Assembly (NCBI GenBank): GCA_009829735.1
Contig: CM020618.1
Coordinates: forward strand, 16,043,346 to 16,107,345
Direction: 5' to 3'
Source of the DNA: Pyropia yezoensis
Lineage: Eukaryota; Rhodophyta; Bangiophyceae; Bangiales; Bangiaceae
DNA length: 64,000 bases
Positions 48,836 through 58,495 of the stretch are shown in pieces. How positions within the stretch are numbered: position 1 is the stretch's first letter; the number at the start of each line of letters is the position of its first letter. The notes beneath the pieces were generated by a model that searched no databases, was not told where the DNA came from, and saw only the letters and a list, made by a program, of their open reading frames with translations. Both the position numbers and the translations under genes were made by a program.

Positions 48836-49515
48836 TGTGGGGATCCAAGAGATCCCCCAACATGCCGGGGCACTGCCCAGGCGATACGGTGGCATACGGT
48901 GCCACCGGTGCCAAAGCACGCATACGTGGGGCCCTCACTGGGCGGCCACGCGGCTATCCGCATGGCCCCCAGTCGGTGGGTCCCGCCGGGATCCCTCGGC
49001 TCACCCGGGAAAGGGGTGACCCGAGACCGGCACCGGTATCTCCCCGGGATACTGGATTTGGGTGGGCGTAAATAAGCCCAATCCAATTGTATGGGTTTCA
49101 CTCCCAACAAGGGGTCCACTTTGTTTTGAATTTCTGCATTGTTGAGGGATTTGTTGTTGTATTTGTTCTGAGGCCAGTGCCTTGCTGGCTGGGATGATCA
49201 CTGGGAAGGGGGTGGAGAGATTTCTGCTGGCATTGCTAGCTTGAAACGTGATTGGCCCGCACGTGGCCCGGGGTGTAGGGTCGCAGGGTGCGGGGTGAGG
49301 GGGGTATAAGTGCGCACGGGGGTGCTCGTTGCTTGTCCTCTTCGTAGAGATAGACTTGTGTGTGCGTGAATACTGCCGCTTTGGTGCGTGCTCGTCGCGT
49401 CTTAGACAGCCAGACGGTTGGGGGCTCCGTATCTCACCGATCTCCCTGTGTCTTCCCACGGTGAGGTTCTCTGCTTTATCTGGGTGCTGGACGCCTATAC
49501 CTTGAAACCACTTTA
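48836..49515 (+). repeat. GypD-1 5' LTR
   Basis: 680 bp beginning TGTGGGGATCCAAG. Its end CCACTTTA corresponds to CCACTGCA in the 3' LTR. A primer site TGGTGGATCAGCGGGCGA follows at 49518. Confidence 0.8.
49305..49310 (+). promoter_or_regulatory. TATA-like box in GypD-1 LTR
   Basis: TATAAG in GGGGTATAAGTGCGC, about 200 bp before the LTR end; a plausible core promoter for the element transcript. Confidence 0.35.
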
Positions 49516-49634
49516 GTTGGTGGATCAGCGGGCGAGAGGGACTTCGTCTTTCCTGGCCAGTTGGGCGGTCTCTCTCTGTCCGACGTTGTTGTGGTTAGCT
49601 TTTCTTCTTACCTTGGGGACGATACAGGCTCGAG

Positions 49635-51429
49635 ATGTCATGTCGAGAGCAGCAGGGTCCCCCTCAGGGGGGAGTGAGAGTTTCGCTGGGCGCATCGTCA
49701 GTGACCCGGGCGTCTACCCAAGAAGGGGAGGGACGCGTCACGCGTCCAGGAGACTGGGTTTGTTACCTTGGACTCCGCAGCGGGGTCCATTCATCCACCC
49801 CCAACTGTTTCGGGTAACAAGGCCGAGGGAGGCGGGCCTCACCTCCATTTGGGTGCAGGGTCCTGTGAGGGGAAGTCATCTGGCTTCGGCAATAATGCCG
49901 GGCCTGGTCCTTCGGGGGCAGCCGATGCTGGGCATACTCCCTCATCCACTGGTTTGGTACGCGGGGTCCCCCCCCAAGAGACCCCGAAGGGGCTTGTGGC
50001 CTCTTGGTCTGAGGCCCACACGGAGGAATGGAAACAGGCGATGGTGGAGGCCATGAGTGGCCTGTTGACACCTTTGCACCAGCGGTTGTCCTTTCTAGAG
50101 GACACCCAACGTCGGCCGCGCCAAGCGCGAGGCCGTCAATCTGAGGGAACGTGAAGTGATTCCACATCGGATTGCTCCGGTGGAGAAGGACCCCTTGGGC
50201 GCGGACGTCGTCGTCCACGTCCTGAGGCGCGGGGTTTTCATGCAGAGCCTGCTGGACAGCGAATTCCCCTACGGGAGATCCCGGAAAAGAAAATCCCAAC
50301 GGATGAACGCTACAAAGCGATCCTGGACTGTGAAACCTACGCCCTACATACCAAGGATAATAATATCCGTGGGGTGCAGGGTACGGGCCTCGGGAGGTAG
50401 AAAAAGAATGTGGCCAACTTGTTTGGCCGTGGCTCTGAGTTTGGGGGTAATCCCCCTCTTGGGGTATTCGAGTTCCTCAACCGCTTCCAGAAAGCGGCTG
50501 ATGATCATAATGTGTCGGAGGCGCGACGCCTCTACCTCCTCCCGGAGTTCACGAAGGATCCACTGAAAAGAGAGTTGTTGAGCTTGCTTTCCTTCAAGCA
50601 GGAGGGTGAACGTCCAGGGGAGACATCCTCCTATCTGGAAGTGGTGATCTGGCTGGTGAGGACGTATGCCACGGAGGATAAAGTCCATGCACAGGAGGCT
50701 GAGTTTAGCTCTGCCTCACAGGACCTCGAGGAGGATGAGAACGCGTTCTACACGCGTCTACGAGAGATCCACGCTAAGTGCCGGAATATCTAGACGGGAC
50801 TCCAGTTCAGGGCCCGTTCTGTTCAAGCGTTACACAGGGAGGTACGGGTGGATGGTATCCCCTACTTAGCGGACCATCGAAACATCCCCCTAAAGGGGTT
50901 TGTGCAGTACGCTCGCCAGCGCGGGGACGCAGTTTGCTGCCGCGAAAAGGAGGTCAAGGCCCAGAAGGAGGCAAAGGAATCTGCCTGCAGGGCTGAAGAG
51001 GCGGCCAGGGAGGCCGAATGGGCTGCTCGACGCGCTCAGCGTCGTGTGTGGGCGGCCGCGGTTACTTCCACGGCACCGGTGACGGTGGTCACCCGTCCAA
51101 GTACATCCGCCACGCCAACAAAGCGGAGGGGACCCTCTACCCCTAAGCGGGGAGACACTCCCCATCGCTTCTTATGTGGGATGTGTAATAACATGGAGCA
51201 TTGGTCGCGGCTTTGCCCATCCCTACCTGAGTCAGTTAGAGCCCAGATGGCTCGGATGCGGGCCCAAAGGCCTTCGTCGAGGCCAAATGACCGCCCCGCG
51301 GGAGTCGCCGCGGCCGTTGTGACGACTCCGGCTGGTGCAGAGGCAAGTACCTCTGGGGGGCCGACCAAAGACGAGGACTCCTCTGAGATTACCACCCCTA
51401 GTTCGGGCCCATCTTCGGGAAACGAGTAG
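49635..51429 (+). pseudogene. gag: GypD-1 Gag, frameshifted
   Basis: ATG 49635 or nearby opens the N-terminal part, which shifts frame twice. The capsid section has LDCETYALHTKD and NPPLGVFEFLNRFQKAADDHNV, then SSYLEVVIWLVRTYA, ending prematurely at 50791. The C-terminal part (50848-51429) is open, with an Ala/Glu/Arg coiled segment, a CCHC knuckle CGMCNNMEHWSRLC and a Ser-rich end GPSSGNE. The motifs match GypA Gag position for position. Confidence 0.75.
51417..51429 (+). promoter_or_regulatory. GypD-1 frameshift heptamer and spacer
   Basis: GGGAAAC (51417-51423) in gag phase, then the 6-nt spacer GAGTAG. The adjoining sequence is G-rich but no perfect stem starts right after it; a 6-bp hairpin (GGCCCC/GGGGCC) occurs about 40 nt on. 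The pol start is now out of frame, so this copy is probably dead. Confidence 0.5.
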
Positions 51430-51468
51430 AGGGCGGGCGGGGTCCCAACGGATCCCCCTACGGCGGCT

Positions 51469-53461
51469 TTGGCCCCCGAGGGGCCAAGGAGAATTCATCG
51501 CCGCCCGAATACACCGAAAATGAAGCTTGTGGAGCTTCCTCCTGAAGTGGACCGTAAAAAGGTCCTCTGTTGCTTGATGCCATCCTCTGCTTACCAGGTG
51601 ACTGTTTGTTTGTTTTTTAATGAGGGGTACGAGCTTGCTATGCATGCTGTGCTTGATACAAGTTGTTGACCAACCTTGATACGTTCCAGCCTACTCCCAA
51701 AAAGAAATGGAACTCCAACCCCTGGGGGAGTTGGAGCATGGATGGTTCTTCCACCTCCCAGGAGGCTGGCTCTCCATCAGCGGCAGCGTGCGGCTGGGTG
51801 TATTGATACGAGACCAGATCTCCTGTGTGTCTTTTGGGGTGGTGGACAATATGAGAGTCCCGATCATCCTGGGCAACTCATTCGGCGACACCGAGGTCAA
51901 AATGATCTCCACTGAGGAGCAGACAGTGACCCTAAAGACAGGCACGGGTAAAGCGATCCTGCGGGACGTGGCCGACGAGGATCCGACTTCGGTTCAATGG
52001 AGCCCCGTGTGCGCCTGTCTTCCCAGGCATTCGGGTAAGCTATACCTGAATACAAGGGCACAGCTCAAGCCTGACACTGTGTCATGTGTGCCTGTCACAG
52101 GCACCTTACAAGGCCATGGAATGATTGATGGTCACGCAAAGGTGGCCTCAAAATATGGGGTCCATGTGGCTAAGGTCCCAGGAGAGCTGGACAAAGGCAA
52201 ACCCTATTATGTCTGGTTGATGAACTCCCTTAATAAGGAGGTTCGACTGCGGAAGGGGATGGTGATTGCAACTATCACCCCTTTCGAGGGACCCCTCCTC
52301 CAGGCAAAACGTGAAGAGCTGGAAGCCTTGGCGGCACCCCGAAAGGTGATGGAGGAGCCCCATGCCCAAGTCGACATGGGAGAGGTTCCGGACGCATTGA
52401 GGGACCAACTCATGGGGCTGGTGGAGATATACAAGTCCCTGTGGGACGGAACGCTGGGCCAGATCAAGAATACGGTTCACCGTATTCACCTCACGCCTGG
52501 GGCGATCCGCGTTCGCCAGATGCCCTATTAGGCAGGGCACCGCCAGATGCCCTATTAGGCAGGGCACCGCCATCGTAAGATGGAGGATGAACAGGTGGAA
52601 AAGATGCGGAAGTTGGAGGTGATTGAGCCCGCCGTGGGCGAATGGGCTAGCCCCGCTGTGATTGTCCCCGAACATGATGGGACCCCCCGCTTCTTCGTTG
52701 ACTACAGGCGCCTCAACCTAGCGACGGTCAAGGACACCTATCCAATCCCCAGGATGGATGATTGTCTGGACTCCCTGGGTGATGCCCAGGTATTCTCGAC
52801 ATTGGACTGCAACGCGGGGTATTGGCAAATTCCAATAGCCCCTGAGGATGAACACCTCACGGCGTTTCCGTGCCACAAGGGCGCCTGGCAGTGTGTGCGC
52901 TCACCCTTTGGGTTATGCAATGCTCCGGCTATTTTTCAGCGACCAATGGATATTATCTTGGCGGGCGTGAAGTGGCAGACTTGTTTGGTCTACCTGGATG
53001 ATGTAATTGTCTTTTCACACTCCCCAGAGGTGCATCTGGTCCATCTAGATCAGGTCCTACAGCTATTGAAGGAGAACGGAGTTTCACTGAAGCCCTCGAA
53101 GTGCCACCTCTTCCAGAAGCAGGTGGAGTACCTCGGACATGTTATTCGTCCTGGGCGAGTGGCATTAAACGAAAAGAATACGAAAGCCCTAAAGGGGCTT
53201 CACTCACTGTCCTTGAACCCAGACTCAGCTCAAGAGCTTTTTGGGGATGTGCGGCATAAACCGTCGTTTTGTACCCGGCTTCGCGAAGGTGGCTAAACCA
53301 CTGAGTGTGCTTACTAGCACCGACTTCTCGAAAGACCTTCCCCCTCCAACTGAGGAGACCCAGAAGGCTTTTGACACTCCCCGGGAGCTTCTCCTGAATC
53401 CCCCGATCTTGGCAATACCAAGGAAGGGTGCCCACTACATAGTGGAGGTGGATGGCCCTTG
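51469..53461 (+). pseudogene. pol: GypD-1 Pol remnant: protease and RT
   Basis: The protease motif is damaged (VLDTS followed by TGA at 51667-51669, then LIRSSLLPK). RT is well kept at 52580-53220: DYRRLNLATVKDTYPIPRMD, SPFGLCNAPAIFQR, VYLDDVIVF. A stop (TAG) lies in each copy of a 27-bp tandem duplication at 52511-52571. The frame shifts near 53230 to INRRFVPGFAKVAKPL and ends at the first RNase H Asp (IVEVDGP). There the sequence jumps into the antisense-gene region, so the rest of RNase H, the integrase and the chromodomain are gone. Confidence 0.8.
52511..52571 (+). repeat. 27-bp tandem duplication in GypD-1 pol
   Basis: CGCCAGATGCCCTATTAGGC and the next seven bases occur twice in a row. 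Each copy carries an in-frame TAG. Confidence 0.85.
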
Positions 53462-54417
53462 ATCATGCCGCTCCCCCGAAGGGCGGGCACCTCACCGACA
53501 CGTACGGCCAAGCCGCGCGGCACCTTGAGCTCATCCCACCACTGGGGAGTGAGAGGGAAGTACTTGATACGGCCCGGGACGGAGAAGGTCTCCACCTTCT
53601 TCAGCTCCGCCGTGGCGATGACGCCATGGCGGACACGGAAACGCCGCTCCGCCAAAGCGGGGCACAAGAAGAAGCCCGAATAATCAACCCCAGGTACGGA
53701 AGGCGAGCCTGGATAATAGTCTAGGCCAGCCTTGCGAGCCATCCCCACCGCCAAGGGCGGTCGGTCAACGATATCTTGCAGCGTGCGACACAGCTTTCAC
53801 TCCTCCGCATATCGGGGAAGGGGGTAGTCGGTAGCCTCGCCCAACGGGACCTTAAAGAGGTCCGGGTAGAACAGACGGAAGATCCGCCACACCTTAGCCA
53901 TTCGCCGCGGCTCGAGAGACGCCCAACGCGTCGTCGCCAAACACGGTCGCGGGTGGGGGTAAGGCCACTTCTGGTTGAGGAGCGGCACAACCTCCCCGAA
54001 CGGGCCGGGACCACGCTCGTGGGTGGGACGCGTGTCCACCCCGGGCATAGCCGCGACGGAGCCTGACCCGGCGCCCGACGGCGCCGTACTAGCAGCAGAG
54101 GAGGGAGGGGTCACCAACGAATCGATGGTGGAGCCTGCCGCGGGCGTGTCGCACTCAACGGGGACGTCCAACATCTCGGTGTCGGCCGCAGAGCCAAACG
54201 AAAACCCATGAAGCCACCCCACACGGGGGAGTGCAGGGAAACAAAGTGTTGAGGGGGCCACAAGCCCAACGCTCTGATGAAGGGAAGGGGTAAGTGGGCC
54301 GGTGGTAAGCATACCCCCCTCTCGAAGGGGACAGGGTGACTCCCCAGAGGGGAAGGGCGTGATGGTGGAAGAGGAGGAGATGAGGGTGTCGAGGGGAGTG
54401 AGTAGAGCGGTGCTCAA
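53461..54417 (-). pseudogene. GypD-1 antisense accessory protein (aORF), remnant
   Basis: On the minus strand from ATG 54417, the frame contains MAKVWRIFRLFYPDLFKVPL and YPLPRYAEE, which line up with MGRVWDRLREKYPRRVGFPA and FAFLDDEE of the GypA aORF. After a frameshift near 53800 the next frame has YFPLTPQWWDELKVPRGLAV, matching YYPKKPEWWPQVEVPYGFPA. The C-terminal half was removed by the deletion joined to RNase H at about 53461. This third, diverged copy supports the aORF as a conserved gene. Confidence 0.65.
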
Positions 54418-54905
54418 GAAGCCTGCCGTGAGGGTTGTGCGTCCCCAGGCACGGCTCCTCCCCCCGTCGGCGGGGATTTTGTGCCCTCCGCCGTGTCTCC
54501 CCGTGAGGGATGGGCGCGAAGCGAAGAGGCCCGTGCCCCTTTGCCTGGGCCTCCCAACGGCTACACCCTCTCACTCGAGCCCTCTGTGGGCACGGGAGGG
54601 GCAGGGATGGCCTGCCACTGCTACGTTCCCCCCATCGGGGGACGCTCTGGGCCTCCTCCGCCTCTAGATAAGGGGTAAAAGCAAGAGGTTTCTCCCCCTA
54701 GAGGGCCAGATGGGGTCAATCCCCCTCTCGGGGCATCCCAACGTACACCACCCCTTTTCCCACGCCAATTGGGGCGACTGGGAGAATGGACCGGATGGTG
54801 CCACGTCGCCCCCTGACGGGGGGTGACCTGGCACTAGACGGACCTGTTTTGACCCGATGCGGCTCTGTGGGGTCGCGGGACGCTCCCCCCCTGAGAATGG
54901 TGAAA
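54418..54905. other. GypD-1 region between antisense remnant and 3' LTR
   Basis: No gene is seen. The purine-rich GAGAATGGTGAAA next to the LTR is a likely polypurine tract. Confidence 0.4.
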
Positions 54906-55186
54906 TGTGGGATCCAAGGGATCCCCCAGCACTCGCGCCGGGGCACGTCCCAGGCCATACGGTGGCATACGGTGCCACCGGTGCCAAATCACGCACACGT
55001 GGGGCCCTCACTGGGCGGCCTCGCGGCTATCCGCATGGCCCCCAGTCCGTGGGTCCCGCCGGGATCCCTCGGCTCACCCGGGAAAGGGTGACCCGAGACC
55101 GGCACCGGTATCTCCCCGGGAAACTGGCACGGTAAGCTTCTCTGTTCTATCTGGGTGCGAGACGCCTATAGCTTGAAACCACTGCA
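54906..55186 (+). repeat. GypD-1 3' LTR with internal deletion
   Basis: 281 bp. Both ends match the 5' LTR, but about 400 bp between GGGAAACTGG and TTCTCTGTTC-like sequence are missing. It is followed by ACTAA (55187-55191). Confidence 0.8.
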
Positions 55187-55206
55187 ACTAAGTCAACACA
55201 ATGAGC

Positions 55207-56330
55207 GAAGGTGGTGTTCCTCTTCAGGACTGCACTAACACAGGCACACCCACACGCCCACAATACGCAAAAGCAAGAATGACCTTCAAACAAGCCAATG
55301 GGCTACGACCCACACCCACGCCATACGAACAATGGCGGCGACACGGCGTCTCACAAGACGAACTGCGCGAGCGCACACGGCGCACCGGTGCCACGTCGGC
55401 AGGGCCCTCCTTCTCGTCATCGAAATCACGGCTACGAACGCCCACGATCGCACTTACGTCGACACGACGAGGACTCGGGTCGCGCTCCGCCAACTGAGGC
55501 CCGTTCGGTTGCTCACTGAAAAACGTGTCACGCATCAAGTCGGCCCGAGTCAAGTCCGACACACTACAGACAAGAGTGGCGATGGCCTCGGACTCGGTCT
55601 TGCCGTAAAGGCTACGCAGCGAGTCTCGCAACAGCAACACCTGACGAGACCAGGCAATCGACAACGCCCCAGCCGTCGCCCCACGCGGCACCACCCGGTC
55701 ACGCAGCTAAGCAGCTTGGTCCGAGCCCAGCAGGGCAACTGGACCGCTACGAAAACTCGGATGGCCGCACAGGCTCGAAGCCACGAGACCCACTCGCCAC
55801 TGTGGGCACGGCTGACGAGCCGGCGCGACCGCCAACATGCCCAATAGGCGACGGAGAACGCGCCGCGACCAAGGAACACGACGTCCGCCTCGATACTCAG
55901 CCACTGGGCCACGGCTGCCCACACCCACCTCGACAAGCATGGACCAAGAGGGCTCGCGCTTCCAGTCAAACGACCCACACGGGTCGCACAAGACGAAGCC
56001 GCACTTGGCTGTATCGTCAAGCTTGACATAAACCTGGCGCGCCGCCTTAGAGCGGTAATCACGACGGCGTTCATCCGCCACGACCGTGCCCCGAGGAAAC
56101 TCGACGTGCGCCGCCCGCATTCTACGAAATGTCGCTAGACGTGCGTCCCCGCCCGGGCCATCGGCCAGCCGCGACAAATCCAAGGCATCTAGCCACGTGA
56201 ACACCTCCTCGGGGAGCCAGCAGAACAAACGTTCACGGTAAGCCTTTTGACCCACGCAGCTACGAGGAAGCAGAAAAACTCGTCAAATACGAAGGTCCAC
56301 GCCATGCTGTCCGGGTCCGTCACTTGAACG
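55207..56330 (-). pseudogene. unidentified decayed minus-strand gene in GypC-1
   Basis: The coherent reading moves through several frames: PDSMAWTFVFDEFFCFL, then RERLFCWLPEEVFTWLDALD and QVYVKLDDTAKCGFVLCDPC, then WLSIEADVVFLGRGAFSVAY, then RDSLRSLYGKTESEAIATLV. FLGRGAFSVAY resembles a protein-kinase glycine loop, but I cannot follow further kinase motifs. It lies antisense between the pol remnant and the 3' LTR of GypC, the same place as the aORF of the other families, yet shows no similarity to it. Function unknown. Confidence 0.35.
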
Positions 56331-56331
56331 G

Positions 56332-57198
56332 CTAGCAAGACAGAGACTGCGGTGTCTCCACCGACGGCCCATACTCAACCCACCACGAGGGGCGCGACGG
56401 CAGCCAACGCTTCAAAGCGAAGTAGGCGCGAGCACGCACCAAACAACCACCGCAAGTGGGGGCCAGTAGACCACGACGCTTAAGAGAGGTTGCGTCAGCT
56501 ACACGCAGAGGGCGCACGGCCGTGGACGGGCACCGGAAGCGGTTGGGCAACTCGCTGATGGAACGCCCAGACCCCAACAGGGGCGGCCCATCGCCCCGCT
56601 CCGCCTTGTCGGCAAGTTTCACGAGGTAATCTTTCATCCCCGGCTCTTCAGCAACTGCCACGTTTAGGCCATCCGCCAACGAGCGCGGCAGGAACACGGC
56701 CGACGGCCACAGCCGACGCAATCGGCCGAAGTTGTTCGCCGCGACCACAAAGGTCTCGATCCGCACAACCGAAAATAATGCCGCCCAGGCGTACACCCGA
56801 CGGCGATACGGGTGAAGCACCCCGCCCAAGCGCAACAAGTCGTTGCACAAGGCAAGCACCTCACAAGCCTGGCTCTCTGCGCCCTGTCGCCCGTAGCTTG
56901 CATCGCCATGCATGGCGGCGACCGACCGCCCAGCACAAAATGCGCCGTTCTCCGTCACGTCGTGGAAGGTGGGCAGGCCAGACCAACGGGCCCCAGAGAT
57001 GCGTTGCAACGCCAACAGGCGGTTGGCTCGCGCCGCGTTGATCATCGTCACGTAGTTGACGTAGCCAGCACCGTCCTTCATGTGAGTCGCGGCCGGGCTT
57101 CGGTAATAACGCTGCACGGGCCGCGCGGCCGCCTCCACAGGCCCACCCGAAGACGCGGCCACCCCCCCAACGTTCACGGCATTTGCCCCTCTTGACAT
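56332..57198 (-). CDS. unidentified 288-residue ORF, antisense in GypC-1
   Basis: ATG 57198 (MSRGANAVNVGGVAASSGG) opens 288 residues of mixed, non-repetitive composition, for example HMKDGAGYVNYVTMINAARA, GVLHPYRRRVYAWAALFSVV, MKDYLVKLADKAERGDGPPL and ending WWVEYGPSVETPQSLSC. It is followed at once by the decayed reading at 55207-56330, and the two may be one former gene. No family recognised; it does not match the GypA/GypB aORF. The intact length suggests it is or was a real protein. Confidence 0.45.
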   Translation of the reverse strand: MSRGANAVNVGGVAASSGGPVEAAARPVQRYYRSPAATHMKDGAGYVNYVTMINAARANRLLALQRISGARWSGLPTFHDVTENGAFCAGRSVAAMHGDASYGRQGAESQACEVLALCNDLLRLGGVLHPYRRRVYAWAALFSVVRIETFVVAANNFGRLRRLWPSAVFLPRSLADGLNVAVAEEPGMKDYLVKLADKAERGDGPPLLGSGRSISELPNRFRCPSTAVRPLRVADATSLKRRGLLAPTCGGCLVRARAYFALKRWLPSRPSWWVEYGPSVETPQSLSC

Positions 57199-57249
57199 CC
57201 TCTGTGTTACCAGCGCAACGTCAACCAGACCGGTAGGTCACACACCACG

Positions 57250-57412
57250 ACTTTGGTCGCCCTCGCCGCCTTGGTCGCCCTCGCCGCCTTGGTCGCCCTC
57301 GCCGCCTTGGTGGCCCTCTCCGCATTGGCCGCCCTTGTTCCGTTGGCCGCCCTTGCCAACTTGGCCGCCCTTGCCACCTTGGCCGCCCGCGCCACCTTGC
57401 ACCGCCCCGTTG
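57250..57412. repeat. 18-bp/9-bp tandem repeat
   Basis: Units of the GCCGCCTTGGTCGCCCTC type repeat with drift. On the minus strand they read ATKAAR or RGRPRR repeats. Confidence 0.8.
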
Positions 57413-57826
57413 CGGCCCCCCGGCCTTAGTCACACTGCCGGCGCTCACTAGAGAAAGGGGGTACCCCTACCCGCACCGCAACAATGCCAATGGCAAGCAA
57501 CTCGCAGCGATGACGTCCAACTGGACCCACGCGAACGCGACGGCGGTATAGACCCGTGCGGCGTGCGCACAACCCCCCCCAAGAAGCCCCCGGCCACGCC
57601 AACTGGCGAAAGGCGCGAGACCTGCACCACGTGGCACACGAGCATACAGTGTACCGCGGTCAGATCGACCCGGGTCTGCGCTTGACTCGTTCCCGCGTGG
57701 GTCGCGCCCTCCCGGACTCTGGTCAGCCCGACCGTCACCTTCCTGGCTACCCATCGAGTAGCGACCGGTGCAGATTTGCACCCCGGCTGACCTCGCCGGG
57801 ACGGCTCGAAGCTTGCAATGGAAGTA
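57413..57826. other. GypC-1 sequence before the 3' LTR
   Basis: Short open frames on both strands have no recognisable similarity. No gene called. Confidence 0.4.
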
Positions 57827-58213
57827 TGTAGTATATCCGCCATTCATACCGAATTCCAGTACTTACGAGCTGGTAGCCCCCCTAACTGGTGGCCCCAACC
57901 TTGTTAGTTTGGGACCATATGTGGCTCGCCCTTGGGGGGACTACTTTTGTTTTGCATTGTTTTTCTGTCCTTGCTTAGGAGGGATCTTTCTTATTGTTTG
58001 CCATGCTCTTAGCGATCGGCCGTCCGGCCTTCATGATGTTTCGCCCTTGCCTTCCACGTGGAGCACACCGCCGCTGTCTGGCTCGCTTGCTCCCCTTTGA
58101 GCGTTCGGGCGATAAAGGACTGTCTCCTTTGCCTTAACGGTAACATCTGTCGCTTTCCGCTCTTGCGGCCGGTCGGTCCCATTTCCTCATTATTAATCAA
58201 CACTCATTCCACA
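57827..58213 (+). repeat. GypC-1 3' LTR
   Basis: 387 bp from TGTAGTATATCCGCC to TTCCACA. It is clearly related to 44402-44808 but with many substitutions and a few indels. Confidence 0.8.
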
Positions 58214-58218
58214 GGGGG

Positions 58219-58495
58219 TGCCGCGGCGACACTACTCGGAGCTGCTCGCGCCGCTGCCGCCCGTGGACGGAGTCGACACGCCGGCCCAGGGGGGCGGGGC
58301 ACGGAGGGCGCTGCCGCCGCCGGCGGCGGCAGTGTCGACGACAGCGTCGGCGCCGCCAGCCAGAGACGACGACGGCCGCGGCGGCGGCGGCAATGGCGGT
58401 GGCAACAGCGGCGGAGGCGGCAGCGGCGACGGCGGCGGGCCGCATCAGAACGCGTCGGCGGCCGCCGGCAACGGGTGGCACCGCGGCACCCCCGG
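58219..58495. other. GC-rich stretch between GypC-1 and the GypA-4 fragment
   Basis: GGC-type repeats with Gly/Ala-rich open frames and no recognisable gene. Confidence 0.45.

Larger units (their letters stand above)
48836..55186 (+). mobile_element. GypD-1: decayed Ty3/Gypsy element nested in GypC-1
   Basis: The 5' LTR is 48836-49515 and the 3' LTR 54906-55186, flanked by ACTAA (48831-48835 and 55187-55191). Gag and pol are broken by frameshifts and stops. A deletion runs from the start of RNase H into the antisense gene, removing the integrase. The family resembles GypA and GypB in Gag motifs, frameshift heptamer and antisense gene. Confidence 0.88.
44402..58213 (+). mobile_element. GypC-1: old Ty3/Gypsy element carrying nested GypD-1
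   Basis: The related LTRs at 44402-44808 and 57827-58213 are both flanked outside by GGGGG, which may be the target duplication but is weak because the area is G-rich. Gag, protease, part of RT, part of RNase H, part of the integrase finger and a chromodomain remnant lie in order at 45007-48076. The LTRs differ at many positions and the genes are decayed, so the insertion is old. GypD-1 is inserted at 48836-55186. Confidence 0.75.
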
